Shown here: positions 18,378 through 26,076 of the stretch, piece after piece
Layout of the letters: each line of letters begins with the position of its first letter
Numbering within the stretch: the first letter of the stretch is position 1
NCBI GenBank assembly: GCA_045541135.1
Contig: JAZQIO010000051.1
Span: 89,023 to 153,022 of the forward strand
Length of the DNA: 64,000 nucleotides
Origin: CAZNKU01 sp045541135
GTDB lineage: Bacteria > Bacillota > Clostridia > Monoglobales > Firm-18
Direction of reading: 5' to 3'
Notes under the pieces: model-generated
Seen by the model: the letters and a program-made list of their open reading frames with translations, nothing else
Told to the model about the DNA's origin: nothing
The model's database searches: none
Program-made: the position numbers and the translations under genes

Positions 18378-19762
18378 TGACGAATAAAAGAGTTACTAAA
18401 GTTTTGATATTACTTTCTTTTATGTATTTGTCTTTGATCGGATATCTCACGTATATGGAATTTTTCCAAAAAGATATGTTGATTTCTCATTCTGCTAACC
18501 GTAGAAATTTTGCCATTGAGGATATTACAAAGCGAGGATCGATTACGGATATTAACGGTACGGTTTTGGCTGAAAGTGTAGACTCTGTAAGATGTTATCC
18601 CTATAAGGGAATGTATTCTCATATAATAGGTTATAATTCAACACAGTATCAAAGATGTAATCTGGAAAAAACATACAATGACCAGTTACTTGCCGTAAAC
18701 AAACTTTCGGAGGTTCTTGGTTCCTCAGCAAATGAATATGGTCACAATCTTGTTCTTACAATAGAACACTCGATTCAGGAACTTGCATATAACCAACTTG
18801 CTGATGATAATGGCTGTGTAATAGCTATAAATCCAAATACCGGCGCAATAATTGCAATGGTTAGTAAACCGGATTTTGATCCTAACGAAGAAATGCTTGT
18901 TAAAAACTGGGATGAACTTCTGGAGAATGAAAGTAATCCTTTTGTAGCAAGGGCTACATCAGGACTTTATGCTCCGGGTTCTACATTTAAATTGCTTACC
19001 GCACTTTCGGCAGTTGAAAATGACTATGATGCTATGATGTTTGAGGATGAAGGCCAAGTTACAATAGGCGGAAAAGTTTTTGAAAATCAAAATGGGAAAC
19101 ATTATGGAGTTATAGACCTTAAATATGGATTTAAAGAATCAAGTAACGTGGTTTTTTGTACATTAAGTGAAAAAATCGGTGGCACAAAGCTTTATGATAT
19201 TGCAACGCGTTTTGGGTTTAACAAAAGCTTTAATTTTGATTTGGAATATCAGGTAAGCACTTTTCCGGATAATGTAAAGGACAGTGCCCATAATGCATCA
19301 CTAGCCATAGGGCAGGGAGATATGCTTTCAACTCCGCTTCAAATGGCAATGGTTACATGTGGTATAGCTAATAAAGGTGTTGTAATGAAACCATATCTTG
19401 TTGACAGTATTGTAACGCATGAAAATAAACTTATAAAGAAAAATAAACCATCTGTTCTTTACAATGCAGCGAATTATGAGGATACAGCTGAGGTGGTTGA
19501 TATGATGGTAGAAACGGTAAAAAACGGTACCGGAACAAATGCGACAATAAGTGGAATAACTGTTGCGGGTAAAACCGGAACTGCCGAAAATGAATATACA
19601 GATTTGTATGACAATATGCAGCACACATGGTTTGTGTCATTTGCACCTGCTTATAATCCGGAAATTGTTGTTGTAGTTATGAAGGAATACAGCGGAGGAA
19701 GTGGCGGAGGGGACTGTGCACTAATTGCAAGAGAAATTATAAAAAAATATTTAAAAAAGTAG
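18377..19762 (+). CDS. Class B penicillin-binding protein (PbpA-like transpeptidase)
   Basis: A 461-aa D,D-transpeptidase with one N-terminal membrane segment. The three active-site motifs are STFK with Ser202, SSN at 255-257 and KTG at 399-401. A short N-terminal domain (TKRGSITDINGTVLAES) replaces the long pedestal of PBP2/PBP3, giving the small PbpA type seen beside FHA and SEDS genes. It crosslinks the strands made by the SEDS enzyme encoded just upstream, with which it overlaps by one base. A promoter for rplU begins directly after its stop. Confidence 0.94.
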   Translation: MTNKRVTKVLILLSFMYLSLIGYLTYMEFFQKDMLISHSANRRNFAIEDITKRGSITDINGTVLAESVDSVRCYPYKGMYSHIIGYNSTQYQRCNLEKTYNDQLLAVNKLSEVLGSSANEYGHNLVLTIEHSIQELAYNQLADDNGCVIAINPNTGAIIAMVSKPDFDPNEEMLVKNWDELLENESNPFVARATSGLYAPGSTFKLLTALSAVENDYDAMMFEDEGQVTIGGKVFENQNGKHYGVIDLKYGFKESSNVVFCTLSEKIGGTKLYDIATRFGFNKSFNFDLEYQVSTFPDNVKDSAHNASLAIGQGDMLSTPLQMAMVTCGIANKGVVMKPYLVDSIVTHENKLIKKNKPSVLYNAANYEDTAEVVDMMVETVKNGTGTNATISGITVAGKTGTAENEYTDLYDNMQHTWFVSFAPAYNPEIVVVVMKEYSGGSGGGDCALIAREIIKKYLKK

Positions 19763-19791
19763 TTGACAAACGACCAAATCTGTGATATCAT
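19763..19791 (+). promoter_or_regulatory. SigA-type promoter of rplU operon
   Basis: TTGACA (19763-19768), 17-nt spacer, TATCAT (19786-19791). The -35 begins at the base after the PBP stop codon. Confidence 0.82.
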
Positions 19792-19802
19792 AATACGGTA
19801 TC

Positions 19803-19857
19803 CGCTCGAAATTGGTTTGTAAATGTTCGTAAGAACATACCTGATAGGCGAGTTTTT
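19803..19857 (+). promoter_or_regulatory. L21 ribosomal protein leader
   Basis: Structured leader between the promoter and rplU. A closing stem pairs CTCG (19805-19808) with CGAG (19849-19852) around an inner hairpin ATGTTC/GAACAT (19823-19838), and is followed by TTTTT. Position and shape agree with the L21 leader known from low-GC Gram-positives, thought to bind a product of the operon. The assignment is by position and visible pairing; a covariance model search was not possible. Confidence 0.65.
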
Positions 19858-19877
19858 GATTAAGGAGGTGCGTTTCG

Positions 19878-20189
19878 GTGTACGCAGTAATTGAAACAGG
19901 CGGTAAGCAGTACAAAGTTTCTGAAGGCGATGTAATCTACGTTGAAAAATTAGATGTTGAAGCTGGTGCTGATGTAGCGTTTGACAAAGTTTTACTAATT
20001 GGCGAAGGTAGCGACGTTAAAGTTGGAGCTCCTGTAGTTGATGGCGTTTCTGTAGCCGGTAAGGTTATTAAGAACGATAAGGCTAAAAAAGTTGTTGTTT
20101 ACAAGTATAAACCTAAAAAAGGTTATCATAAGAAACAGGGACACAGACAGCCTTACACAAAAGTTGAAATCACAAAGATTAACGGTTAA
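19878..20189 (+). CDS. rplU: 50S ribosomal protein L21
   Basis: 103 aa, beginning with the L21 signature YAVIETGGKQYKVSEGD and ending in the basic KKGYHKKQGHRQPYTKVEI. Start is GTG 19878 with AAGGAGGTG upstream. It binds 23S rRNA domain VI near L20. rpmA follows after only 39 nt, with no ysxB/prp gene between them as would be usual in Firmicutes. Confidence 0.98.
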   Translation: MYAVIETGGKQYKVSEGDVIYVEKLDVEAGADVAFDKVLLIGEGSDVKVGAPVVDGVSVAGKVIKNDKAKKVVVYKYKPKKGYHKKQGHRQPYTKVEITKING

Positions 20190-20228
20190 TTTTTAATTTA
20201 CTTATTCAGATTAGCGAGGTGAAATTAA

Positions 20229-20489
20229 ATGGCTCATAAGAAAGGTGTCGGTAGTACTAAAAACGGCAGAGATTCAGAGTCCAAAAGACTTGGTGTCAAA
20301 AGAGCTGACGGTCAGCCGGTATTGGCAGGTAACATCCTTGTTCGTCAGAGAGGAACAAAAATTCACCCTGGTATAAATGTTGCTAAGGGTAAGGATGATA
20401 CTTTATTTGCTCTTGTTGACGGTAGAGTTAAATTCGAACGTAAAGGTAAAGATCAAAAACAGGTTAGTGTTTATACATTAGCTCAGTAA
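20229..20489 (+). CDS. rpmA: 50S ribosomal protein L27, without the cleavable N-terminal extension
   Basis: 86 aa. The protein starts directly with MAHKKGVGSTKNGRDSESKR, like the E. coli form, whose N-terminal tail reaches the peptidyl transferase centre. Most Firmicutes L27 proteins instead carry about nine extra residues removed by the protease Prp. A GAGGTG ribosome site lies just before ATG 20229, so no upstream extension is being missed; there is no in-frame start with a site upstream. The absent extension and the absent prp gene agree with each other. Confidence 0.98.
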   Translation: MAHKKGVGSTKNGRDSESKRLGVKRADGQPVLAGNILVRQRGTKIHPGINVAKGKDDTLFALVDGRVKFERKGKDQKQVSVYTLAQ

Positions 20490-20497
20490 GTTTGTAG

Positions 20498-20530
20498 AGG
20501 ACTGTTAGAAAATTAACAGTCCTTTATTAT
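20498..20530 (+). terminator. Hairpin between rpmA and obg
   Basis: Ten-bp perfect stem AGGACTGTTA/TAACAGTCCT (20498-20507 with 20514-20523), followed by TTATTATTT. obg starts 37 nt later and no promoter is visible after the hairpin, so it probably reduces rather than stops transcription into obg-rex. Confidence 0.75.
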
Positions 20531-20559
20531 TTCTTATTACAAAAAGTCGGAGGATTATA

Positions 20560-21822
20560 ATGTTTGTTGATATTGCAAATATAACAGTAAAAGGTGGTCA
20601 CGGCGGTAACGGTGCTGTTGCTTTTCATCGTGAAAAATATGTTGCAGCAGGGGGACCTGACGGCGGAGATGGCGGCAGAGGCGGCAGTGTTATTTTGAAG
20701 GTTGATACCAATCTTGCAACTCTTATGGATTTTCGTTATAAAAAGAAATATGTTGCAGAAAACGGTAAAGACGGTTCCGGATTAAAAATGAGAGGGAAAT
20801 CCGGCGAAAACCTGATTATTTTTGTACCCCTTGGAACTTTAGTTAAAGACGTTAAGACCGGAAAAATTATCGCAGACCTGAATAGTGTTGACTCAGAGTT
20901 TGTTGCAGCCCGAGGAGGTAATGGCGGTTGGGGTAATGCTCATTTTTCAACAGCAACCAGACAAACACCCAATTTTGCCAAAAGTGGTAAGCAAGGTCAG
21001 GAACGTGAAATAACCCTTGAACTTAAATTAATAGCTGATATTGGTTTACTAGGATTTCCCAATGTTGGTAAATCAACCCTTTTATCTGTTGTAAGCGATG
21101 CAAGACCCAAAATTGCAAATTATCATTTTACAACTCTTATACCTAACCTTGGTGTTGTAAAAATGTTTGAAGATAATATAATTATGGCTGATATTCCCGG
21201 TATTATTGAGGGTGCTAATGAAGGTATTGGCTTAGGTCACGACTTTTTAAGACATATAGAGAGAACCAAATTGTTAATACATGTAGTAGATGTATCCGGT
21301 TGTGAAGGCAGAAATCCTGTTGAAGATTTTGATCTTATAAATAACGAGCTAAAAAAATACAGTGAAGTTCTTTCGGAAAAAATTCAAATTGTTGCAGCAA
21401 ATAAAACAGATGTTTCTACAGATAATCTTGAAGAATTCACAAAAGAATTAAACGACAGAGGTTATGAGGTTTTTCCAATTTCTGCAGCAACAAATCAGGG
21501 TGTAGATAAACTTTTAAAATATGCATATGAACAGCTTAAAACAATACCTGAAACTGAATTTGAAATTGAAGAAATTGAAGCAGATGTTTTTGAACTGAGC
21601 GACGATTTTGTTGTATATGTGGATGAAGACGGAGTATATAATGTTGAAGGTGAGCAAGCCGAATATATCGTCAATTCCACCAATTTTGATGATAACGAAA
21701 GCTTAAGTTATTTCCAGAGAGTTCTTCGCAAAAAGGGTATAATTGATATGCTTGAACAAGAGGGTATAAAAGATGGAGATACTGTTCGTATGGCAGAGGT
21801 AGAGTTTGATTATTACAGATAA
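20560..21822 (+). CDS. obgE: Obg family GTPase
   Basis: A 420-aa ribosome-associated GTPase with all three domains. The glycine-rich Obg fold covers about 1-158 (GGHGGNGAVAFHREK, GGPDGGDGGRGG). The G domain has P-loop GFPNVGKST, switch II DIPGIIEGA and the base contact NKTD. A C-terminal OCT domain follows from about 345. It takes part in 50S maturation and stress signalling. It follows rpmA, the usual order, and is followed 17 nt later by rex. CGGAGGA precedes ATG 20560. Confidence 0.97.
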   Translation: MFVDIANITVKGGHGGNGAVAFHREKYVAAGGPDGGDGGRGGSVILKVDTNLATLMDFRYKKKYVAENGKDGSGLKMRGKSGENLIIFVPLGTLVKDVKTGKIIADLNSVDSEFVAARGGNGGWGNAHFSTATRQTPNFAKSGKQGQEREITLELKLIADIGLLGFPNVGKSTLLSVVSDARPKIANYHFTTLIPNLGVVKMFEDNIIMADIPGIIEGANEGIGLGHDFLRHIERTKLLIHVVDVSGCEGRNPVEDFDLINNELKKYSEVLSEKIQIVAANKTDVSTDNLEEFTKELNDRGYEVFPISAATNQGVDKLLKYAYEQLKTIPETEFEIEEIEADVFELSDDFVVYVDEDGVYNVEGEQAEYIVNSTNFDDNESLSYFQRVLRKKGIIDMLEQEGIKDGDTVRMAEVEFDYYR

Positions 21823-21839
21823 TTAGAGGTGATTTTATA

Positions 21840-22484
21840 ATGGCAGAAATGAGTAAAAAAGTTTCTGTGGAAGTTGTAAAAAGACTTCCAAGATATTACC
21901 GATATCTCAGAGATTTGGCTGATAATGGTGTTACAAGAATTTCTTCTCAGGTTTTAGGAGAAAAAATGAATGTTACCGCATCGCAGATTCGCCAGGATTT
22001 AAACTGCTTTGGCGGTTTTGGTCAGCAGGGATACGGTTATAATGTTGAAGCTCTTTATAATGCTATTGGTGAAATTTTAGGAATTCATAACGGACATAAA
22101 ATTATTGTTGTTGGTGCCGGACATTTGGGTCAGGCACTTATAAACTATAAATCCTTTGAAAAAAGAGGGTTTAAGATTATAGGTGTTTTTGATATAAAAA
22201 AAGAACTTATAGGTCAGGATATGGGGGGACTCAAAGTATTGCATCTTGATTCTCTTGAGGATTTTATCAAAAGTGAGAATCCTGATATTGCAGTTCTTTC
22301 TGTTCCTAAATCTGCTGCAAACAGTGTTGCACAAAAACTTGTTTCATTCGGAATAAAAGGTCTTATGAATTTCTGTTATATAGACATTGATGTGCCTGAT
22401 GATGTATGTGTTGAAAATATTCATTTGTCAGATACACTTATGACTTTGTCATACCGTTTAAAAAATACACAAAATAAAGAATAA
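21840..22484 (+). CDS. rex: Redox-sensing transcriptional repressor Rex
   Basis: 214 aa. The N-terminal winged helix (RYYRYLRDL, TASQIRQDLNCFGGFGQQGY) binds Rex operators and the Rossmann domain (VVGAGHLGQAL, about 86-96) senses NADH/NAD+. In anaerobes Rex represses fermentation and NAD-regenerating genes until NADH rises. It is co-directional with obg, 17 nt behind it. No TTGTGAA-type Rex operator was noticed in front of other genes of this window. Confidence 0.97.
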   Translation: MAEMSKKVSVEVVKRLPRYYRYLRDLADNGVTRISSQVLGEKMNVTASQIRQDLNCFGGFGQQGYGYNVEALYNAIGEILGIHNGHKIIVVGAGHLGQALINYKSFEKRGFKIIGVFDIKKELIGQDMGGLKVLHLDSLEDFIKSENPDIAVLSVPKSAANSVAQKLVSFGIKGLMNFCYIDIDVPDDVCVENIHLSDTLMTLSYRLKNTQNKE

Positions 22485-22500
22485 TTAATTGCAAAAAATG

Positions 22501-22530
22501 TTGACATAGCAATGTACCTTAGGGTATAAT
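22501..22530 (+). promoter_or_regulatory. Promoter ahead of glnN
   Basis: TTGACA (22501-22506), 18-nt spacer, TATAAT (22525-22530). Both hexamers are consensus. Transcription would begin near 22537 and reach the hairpin at 22547 within about ten bases. Confidence 0.85.
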
Positions 22531-22546
22531 ACTAATAGGTAAAGAG

Positions 22547-22576
22547 GCACTGCGAATGCTTTCGTAGTGCTTTTTT
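22547..22576 (+). terminator. Terminator/attenuator in the glnN leader
   Basis: Stem GCACTGCGAA/TTCGTAGTGC (22547-22556 with 22561-22570; one G-U pair), then TTTTTT at 22571-22576. It lies between the only visible promoter and the glnN start at 22602. Only 25 nt remain after the T run, too few for another promoter, so glnN expression must pass through this site. Confidence 0.85.
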
Positions 22577-22601
22577 AAATGAGTAATACGGAGGTTTTAC
22601 A

Positions 22602-24680
22602 GTGAATAATATACCCGAAATGTTTGGTAGTCTTGTTTTTAACGAAACGGTAATGAAAGAAAGATTGCCACGTGATATTTATGATGCAGTAAAGAAAACA
22701 ATTGAAGAAGGTAAAACCCTTGACCCTAAAGTGGCGGGTGTTGTTGCTAACGAAATGAAAGAATGGGCAATTGAAAACGGAGCAACACATTTTACACATT
22801 GGTTTCAACCTATGACCGGTATTACAGCTGAAAAACACGATAGTTTTATTTCACCTGCCGAAAACGGTAAGGTTATAATGGAATTTTCAGGTAAAGAACT
22901 TATAAAGGGTGAACCTGATGCATCCAGTTTTCCATCGGGCGGTTTACGTGCAACATTTGAAGCACGAGGATATACAGCGTGGGATCCTACATCGTATGCG
23001 TTTATTAAAGACAATTCATTGTGTATTCCTACAGCTTTTTGTTCGTATGGCGGACAGGCACTTGATAAAAAAACACCGCTTTTACGTTCTATGCATGCTG
23101 TAAATAAACAGACATTACGCTTTTTAAGAGCACTTGGAGATACAACCACAAAAGCTGTAAACACAACGGTAGGACCGGAACAGGAATATTTTCTTATAGA
23201 AAAAGATATGTATAAACAGAGAAAAGATCTTGTTTTTTCCGGAAGAACTCTTTTTGGAGCAATGCCTCCAAAGGGGCAGGAAATGGAAGATCATTATTTT
23301 GGTGTAATTAAACCTAAAGTTTCTGCATTTATGAAAGAACTTGACGAGGAATTGTGGAAGCTTGGTGTGCTTGCAAAGACAAAACATAATGAAGCAGCAC
23401 CTGCACAACATGAATTAGCTCCTGTTTACTGTACAACAAATATAGCAATAGACCATAATCAGATTACTATGGAGCTTATGAAAAAGATTGCTGATAAATA
23501 CGATTTGGCATGTCTTCTGCATGAAAAACCATTTGAATACATAAACGGTAGCGGTAAGCATAATAACTGGTCTGTTTCAACGGATACCGGTGATAATTTG
23601 CTTAATCCCACAAGCACACCTGAAAATAACGAAAGATTTTTATTGATGCTTTGTGCAGTTATAAAGGGTGTTGATGAATATCAGGATTTAATGAGAATAT
23701 CTGTTGCAAGTGCCGGTAATGACCATCGTCTTGGAGGAAATGAAGCACCTCCTGCAATACTTTCCATTTTCCTTGGAGAAGAACTTGAGGCTATTTTAGA
23801 AGCAATTGAAAACGGAGAGGAATATGTTAAAAAATCCGTTGATAAAATGAAACTTGGAGCAAAGGTTATTCCTGAATTCAGAAGAGATAACACAGACAGA
23901 AACCGCACATCACCGTTTGCGTTTACCGCTAATAAATTTGAATTCCGTATGCTTGGTTCAAATGATTCTGCAGCATGTCCCAATATTATGCTTAATACAA
24001 TTGTTGCTGAAGAATTATCACAGTTTACTGAAATGCTTGAAGCAGGTAAAACACCTAAAGATATTATCCGTGATACTATGAAAAATCACAAACGTATTAT
24101 ATTTAACGGCAACAACTATTCGGAAGAATGGGTTAAAGAGGCTGAAAGACGTGGTTTGTCCAATTTTAAAACTACCCCGGAAGCGTTTGCACACTATACT
24201 GACGATAAAAATATTGCTTTGTTTGAAAAACACAAGGTGTATACTCGTGAAGAGGTTGTTTCGAGGTATGAAATATTAGTTGAACATTACAATAAGGTTG
24301 TAAACATTGAAGCAAAGACAATGCTTTATATGGTGAGAAATGATATTATACCTGCAATTTCCGGTTTTTCAAATGATATGTGTGTAGCCGTTGCAAACAA
24401 AAAGACGATTTCAGATAAAATTAATTGCTCTGTTGAGCTTGAACTTGCTGAAAAATCCTCAACTTTACTTGCCGAAATACATGAAATTGCTGACAAGCTG
24501 GACAAAGAAGTGAAGTTTGTTTCAGCTATGACGGATTTTGCTGATATATCCTTTGAAATAAAGAATAATATGATTCCGATAATGAATTCGTTAAGAAAAG
24601 TTGTTGATGAAGCGGAAGTGGTTGTTGGAGCACAGTATTGGCCTTATCCTACTTATGCTGATATGTTGTTCTACATTTAA
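22602..24680 (+). CDS. glnN: Glutamine synthetase type III
   Basis: Makes glutamine from glutamate, ammonia and ATP. At 692 aa it has the type III length, far longer than GSI (about 450). Signatures are the N-terminal FGSLVFN, the ATHFTHWFQPMTG stretch, GPEQEYFLI in the active site and AGNDHRLGGNEAPPAILS. Type III enzymes form double hexameric rings and are common in Bacteroides and gut Clostridia. Start is GTG 22602 with GGAGG 10 nt upstream. Regulation through the leader attenuator is indicated by position. Confidence 0.96.
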   Translation: MNNIPEMFGSLVFNETVMKERLPRDIYDAVKKTIEEGKTLDPKVAGVVANEMKEWAIENGATHFTHWFQPMTGITAEKHDSFISPAENGKVIMEFSGKELIKGEPDASSFPSGGLRATFEARGYTAWDPTSYAFIKDNSLCIPTAFCSYGGQALDKKTPLLRSMHAVNKQTLRFLRALGDTTTKAVNTTVGPEQEYFLIEKDMYKQRKDLVFSGRTLFGAMPPKGQEMEDHYFGVIKPKVSAFMKELDEELWKLGVLAKTKHNEAAPAQHELAPVYCTTNIAIDHNQITMELMKKIADKYDLACLLHEKPFEYINGSGKHNNWSVSTDTGDNLLNPTSTPENNERFLLMLCAVIKGVDEYQDLMRISVASAGNDHRLGGNEAPPAILSIFLGEELEAILEAIENGEEYVKKSVDKMKLGAKVIPEFRRDNTDRNRTSPFAFTANKFEFRMLGSNDSAACPNIMLNTIVAEELSQFTEMLEAGKTPKDIIRDTMKNHKRIIFNGNNYSEEWVKEAERRGLSNFKTTPEAFAHYTDDKNIALFEKHKVYTREEVVSRYEILVEHYNKVVNIEAKTMLYMVRNDIIPAISGFSNDMCVAVANKKTISDKINCSVELELAEKSSTLLAEIHEIADKLDKEVKFVSAMTDFADISFEIKNNMIPIMNSLRKVVDEAEVVVGAQYWPYPTYADMLFYI

Positions 24681-24698
24681 TTGAATATAATTAACTTG

Positions 24699-24740
24699 AT
24701 TGGCAATAATATACTCAAAAGGAGTGATATTATTGCCAAT
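24699..24740 (+). promoter_or_regulatory. Long hairpin covering the rubrerythrin ribosome site and start codon
   Basis: A perfect 14-bp inverted repeat, ATTGGCAATAATAT at 24699-24712 and its complement at 24727-24740, extended inward by ACTC/GAGT with one bulged G. The five-base loop is AAAAG. The GGAG site (24721-24724) is half in the stem and the TTG start (24733-24735) fully in it. As DNA it is also a palindrome suited to a dimeric repressor. Confidence 0.85.
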
Positions 24741-25332
24741 TGATTTTAAAAACAGTGAAACGAAGGAAAATCTTATGAAAGCATTTGCGGGCGAGTCTCA
24801 GGCGCGAAACAGATATGAAATGGCCGCCGGAATTGCGAATAAGCAAAATCTTCAGGTTGTAGAAATGATTTTTAAGTTTACGGCAGATCAGGAAAAAGAG
24901 CATGCCGAAGTTTTCTACAAGTATCTTACAGAGTGTTCCGGGGAAAATATTAAAATTGAAGGAACTTATCCGGTAGATATCAGTAATGATGTATGTGAAC
25001 TTCTAAAAATGGCTCAACATAACGAATATGAAGAACATGATGATGTTTATCAGTCTTTCGGTAATAAAGCAAAGGAAGAAGGATTTGAAAATATCGCCTA
25101 TACTTTCTTTGAAATTGCAAAGATAGAAAAAACCCACGGGGACAGATTTGCACATATTGCAGAGTTACTTCAAAGCAATAAACTTTTTGTTTCCGATGTT
25201 AAGTGTAAATGGATGTGCTTAAATTGCGGTAATATACTTGAAGTTGAGCAGGTTCCGCAAGTGTGCCCTGTATGCCAGCATGACAAAGGATATTTTATAC
25301 GTCTTGAATTTGCACCTTATACGTGTAGTTAA
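24733..25332 (+). CDS. rbr: Rubrerythrin
   Basis: A 199-aa non-haem iron protein that reduces hydrogen peroxide in anaerobes. The N-terminal ferritin-like domain carries the di-iron glutamates (AGESQARNRYEMAA, DQEKEHAEVFYKYL, EIAKIEKTHGDRF). The C-terminal rubredoxin site has two CxxC pairs (CLNC and CPVC). TTG 24733 is the chosen start because GGAG lies 8 nt upstream; the frame runs further up to 24700 but without a ribosome site. The gene begins 52 nt after glnN and its start lies in a long hairpin. A strong terminator follows. Confidence 0.95.
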   Translation: MPIDFKNSETKENLMKAFAGESQARNRYEMAAGIANKQNLQVVEMIFKFTADQEKEHAEVFYKYLTECSGENIKIEGTYPVDISNDVCELLKMAQHNEYEEHDDVYQSFGNKAKEEGFENIAYTFFEIAKIEKTHGDRFAHIAELLQSNKLFVSDVKCKWMCLNCGNILEVEQVPQVCPVCQHDKGYFIRLEFAPYTCS

Positions 25333-25374
25333 TAAATGAGTTCGGTTAAATACCGAACTCATTTATTTTTTTTT
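25331..25374 (+). terminator. Intrinsic terminator after rubrerythrin gene
   Basis: Sixteen-bp perfect stem (25331-25346 with 25352-25367), five-base loop, and a run of T from 25366 to 25374. Confidence 0.93.
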
Positions 25375-25386
25375 GAAATTAAGCTA

Positions 25387-25415
25387 TTGATTTATTTCAA
25401 AAAATTTGTTATACT
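25387..25415 (+). promoter_or_regulatory. Promoter of the DUF1858 gene
   Basis: TTGATT (25387-25392), 17-nt spacer, TATACT (25410-25415), 34 nt before the gene. Confidence 0.7.
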
Positions 25416-25448
25416 ATTATGTATAAGATTAATTGGAGGTAATATAAA

Positions 25449-25649
25449 ATGGCTAAAGTAACAAAAGATATGATAATAATGGATGTTTTAAGAATGGTTC
25501 CACAGTCTGCTAATTTGTTTTTGGAAATTGGTATGCACTGCTTGGGTTGTCCTTCTGCAAGTGGTGAATCTGTTGAACAGGCTTGTATGGTTCATGGGGC
25601 AGATTGTGATGCTTTGATTGAAAAAATCAACGCATTAATTGAAGAATAA
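25449..25649 (+). CDS. DUF1858 disulfide-type protein
   Basis: A 66-aa protein of the DUF1858 family, also described as hybrid-cluster-protein-associated redox disulfide domain. The characteristic CxxC-like pair is in MHCLGCPSASGE (Cys36 and Cys39), with a further Cys at 50 and 57. The family is small, cytosolic and of unproven function, and related domains bind metal or form a redox disulfide. It sits behind rubrerythrin but has its own promoter. A role in redox balance is inferred from the motif and neighbours. Confidence 0.85.
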   Translation: MAKVTKDMIIMDVLRMVPQSANLFLEIGMHCLGCPSASGESVEQACMVHGADCDALIEKINALIEE

Positions 25650-25680
25650 TTTGAAACAATAAATTTTAAGGAGGCTCATA

Positions 25681-25974
25681 ATGGCGAATAAAGATAACGG
25701 ACAGAAGATTTTGACATATAAAGGTAAGCCGTTGATGAGAAAAGGTAACGAAATATACTACGGTAATATTGATGATAAATACAGAGTATATTTGGAAATT
25801 GACGAAAATACAGATATTATGGGTTTGGACATTGCTACCCATGTTAATGTTCAGTTGCAAACAAACGAAGTGCCGGGTAAAGCAAAGGTTTTAAGAAAGG
25901 CTGAAAGAGACGGTCTTTATGCTGCATTGGATCTTGGAGAATATTGGCTTACTGACATTTTATCTGAAGAGTAA
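25681..25974 (+). CDS. Small conserved-looking protein of unknown function
   Basis: A 97-aa soluble protein without signal peptide, membrane segment or cysteines. AAGGAGG lies 7-8 nt before ATG 25681, and the 31-nt gap behind the DUF1858 gene suggests co-transcription. Visible features are a basic N-terminus (LTYKGKPLMRKGNEIYYG), which looks like a small beta domain, then an acidic middle and a C-terminal ALDLGEYWLTDILSEE. I do not recognise the family. Codon use is like its neighbours. A palindromic terminator follows directly. Confidence 0.8.
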   Translation: MANKDNGQKILTYKGKPLMRKGNEIYYGNIDDKYRVYLEIDENTDIMGLDIATHVNVQLQTNEVPGKAKVLRKAERDGLYAALDLGEYWLTDILSEE

Positions 25975-25979
25975 AACAG

Positions 25980-26009
25980 TGGCGTTGCATATGCAACGCC
26001 ATTATTTTG
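25980..26009 (+). terminator. Terminator after the 97-aa gene
   Basis: A perfect 22-base palindrome at 25980-26001 (TGGCGTTGCAT and its complement), followed by TTATTTTG. Confidence 0.78.
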
Positions 26010-26023
26010 TGTAAAACTGAGTA

Positions 26024-26076
26024 TGGCAGAATTTTATTCTGCCACACTCTATATTAACAACCAACTTGGTTGGTTG
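26024..26076 (+). repeat. Two further inverted repeats before the DUF6873-like gene
   Basis: TGGCAGAAT/ATTCTGCCA at 26024-26032 and 26036-26044 with a 3-base loop, and CAACCAA/TTGGTTG at 26058-26064 and 26070-26076 with a 5-base loop. Neither is followed by a T run. With the palindrome at 25980 they make three hairpins in under 100 bases. Function unknown; the region up to 26127 holds no other signal that I can see. Confidence 0.7.

Noticed and set aside
22547..22570. ANTAR-protein target (hexaloop with A1 and G4) in the glnN leader
   Set aside because: If the loop is taken as ATGCTT, position 4 is C, not G, and no second hexaloop hairpin stands before it. Only the terminator call is kept.
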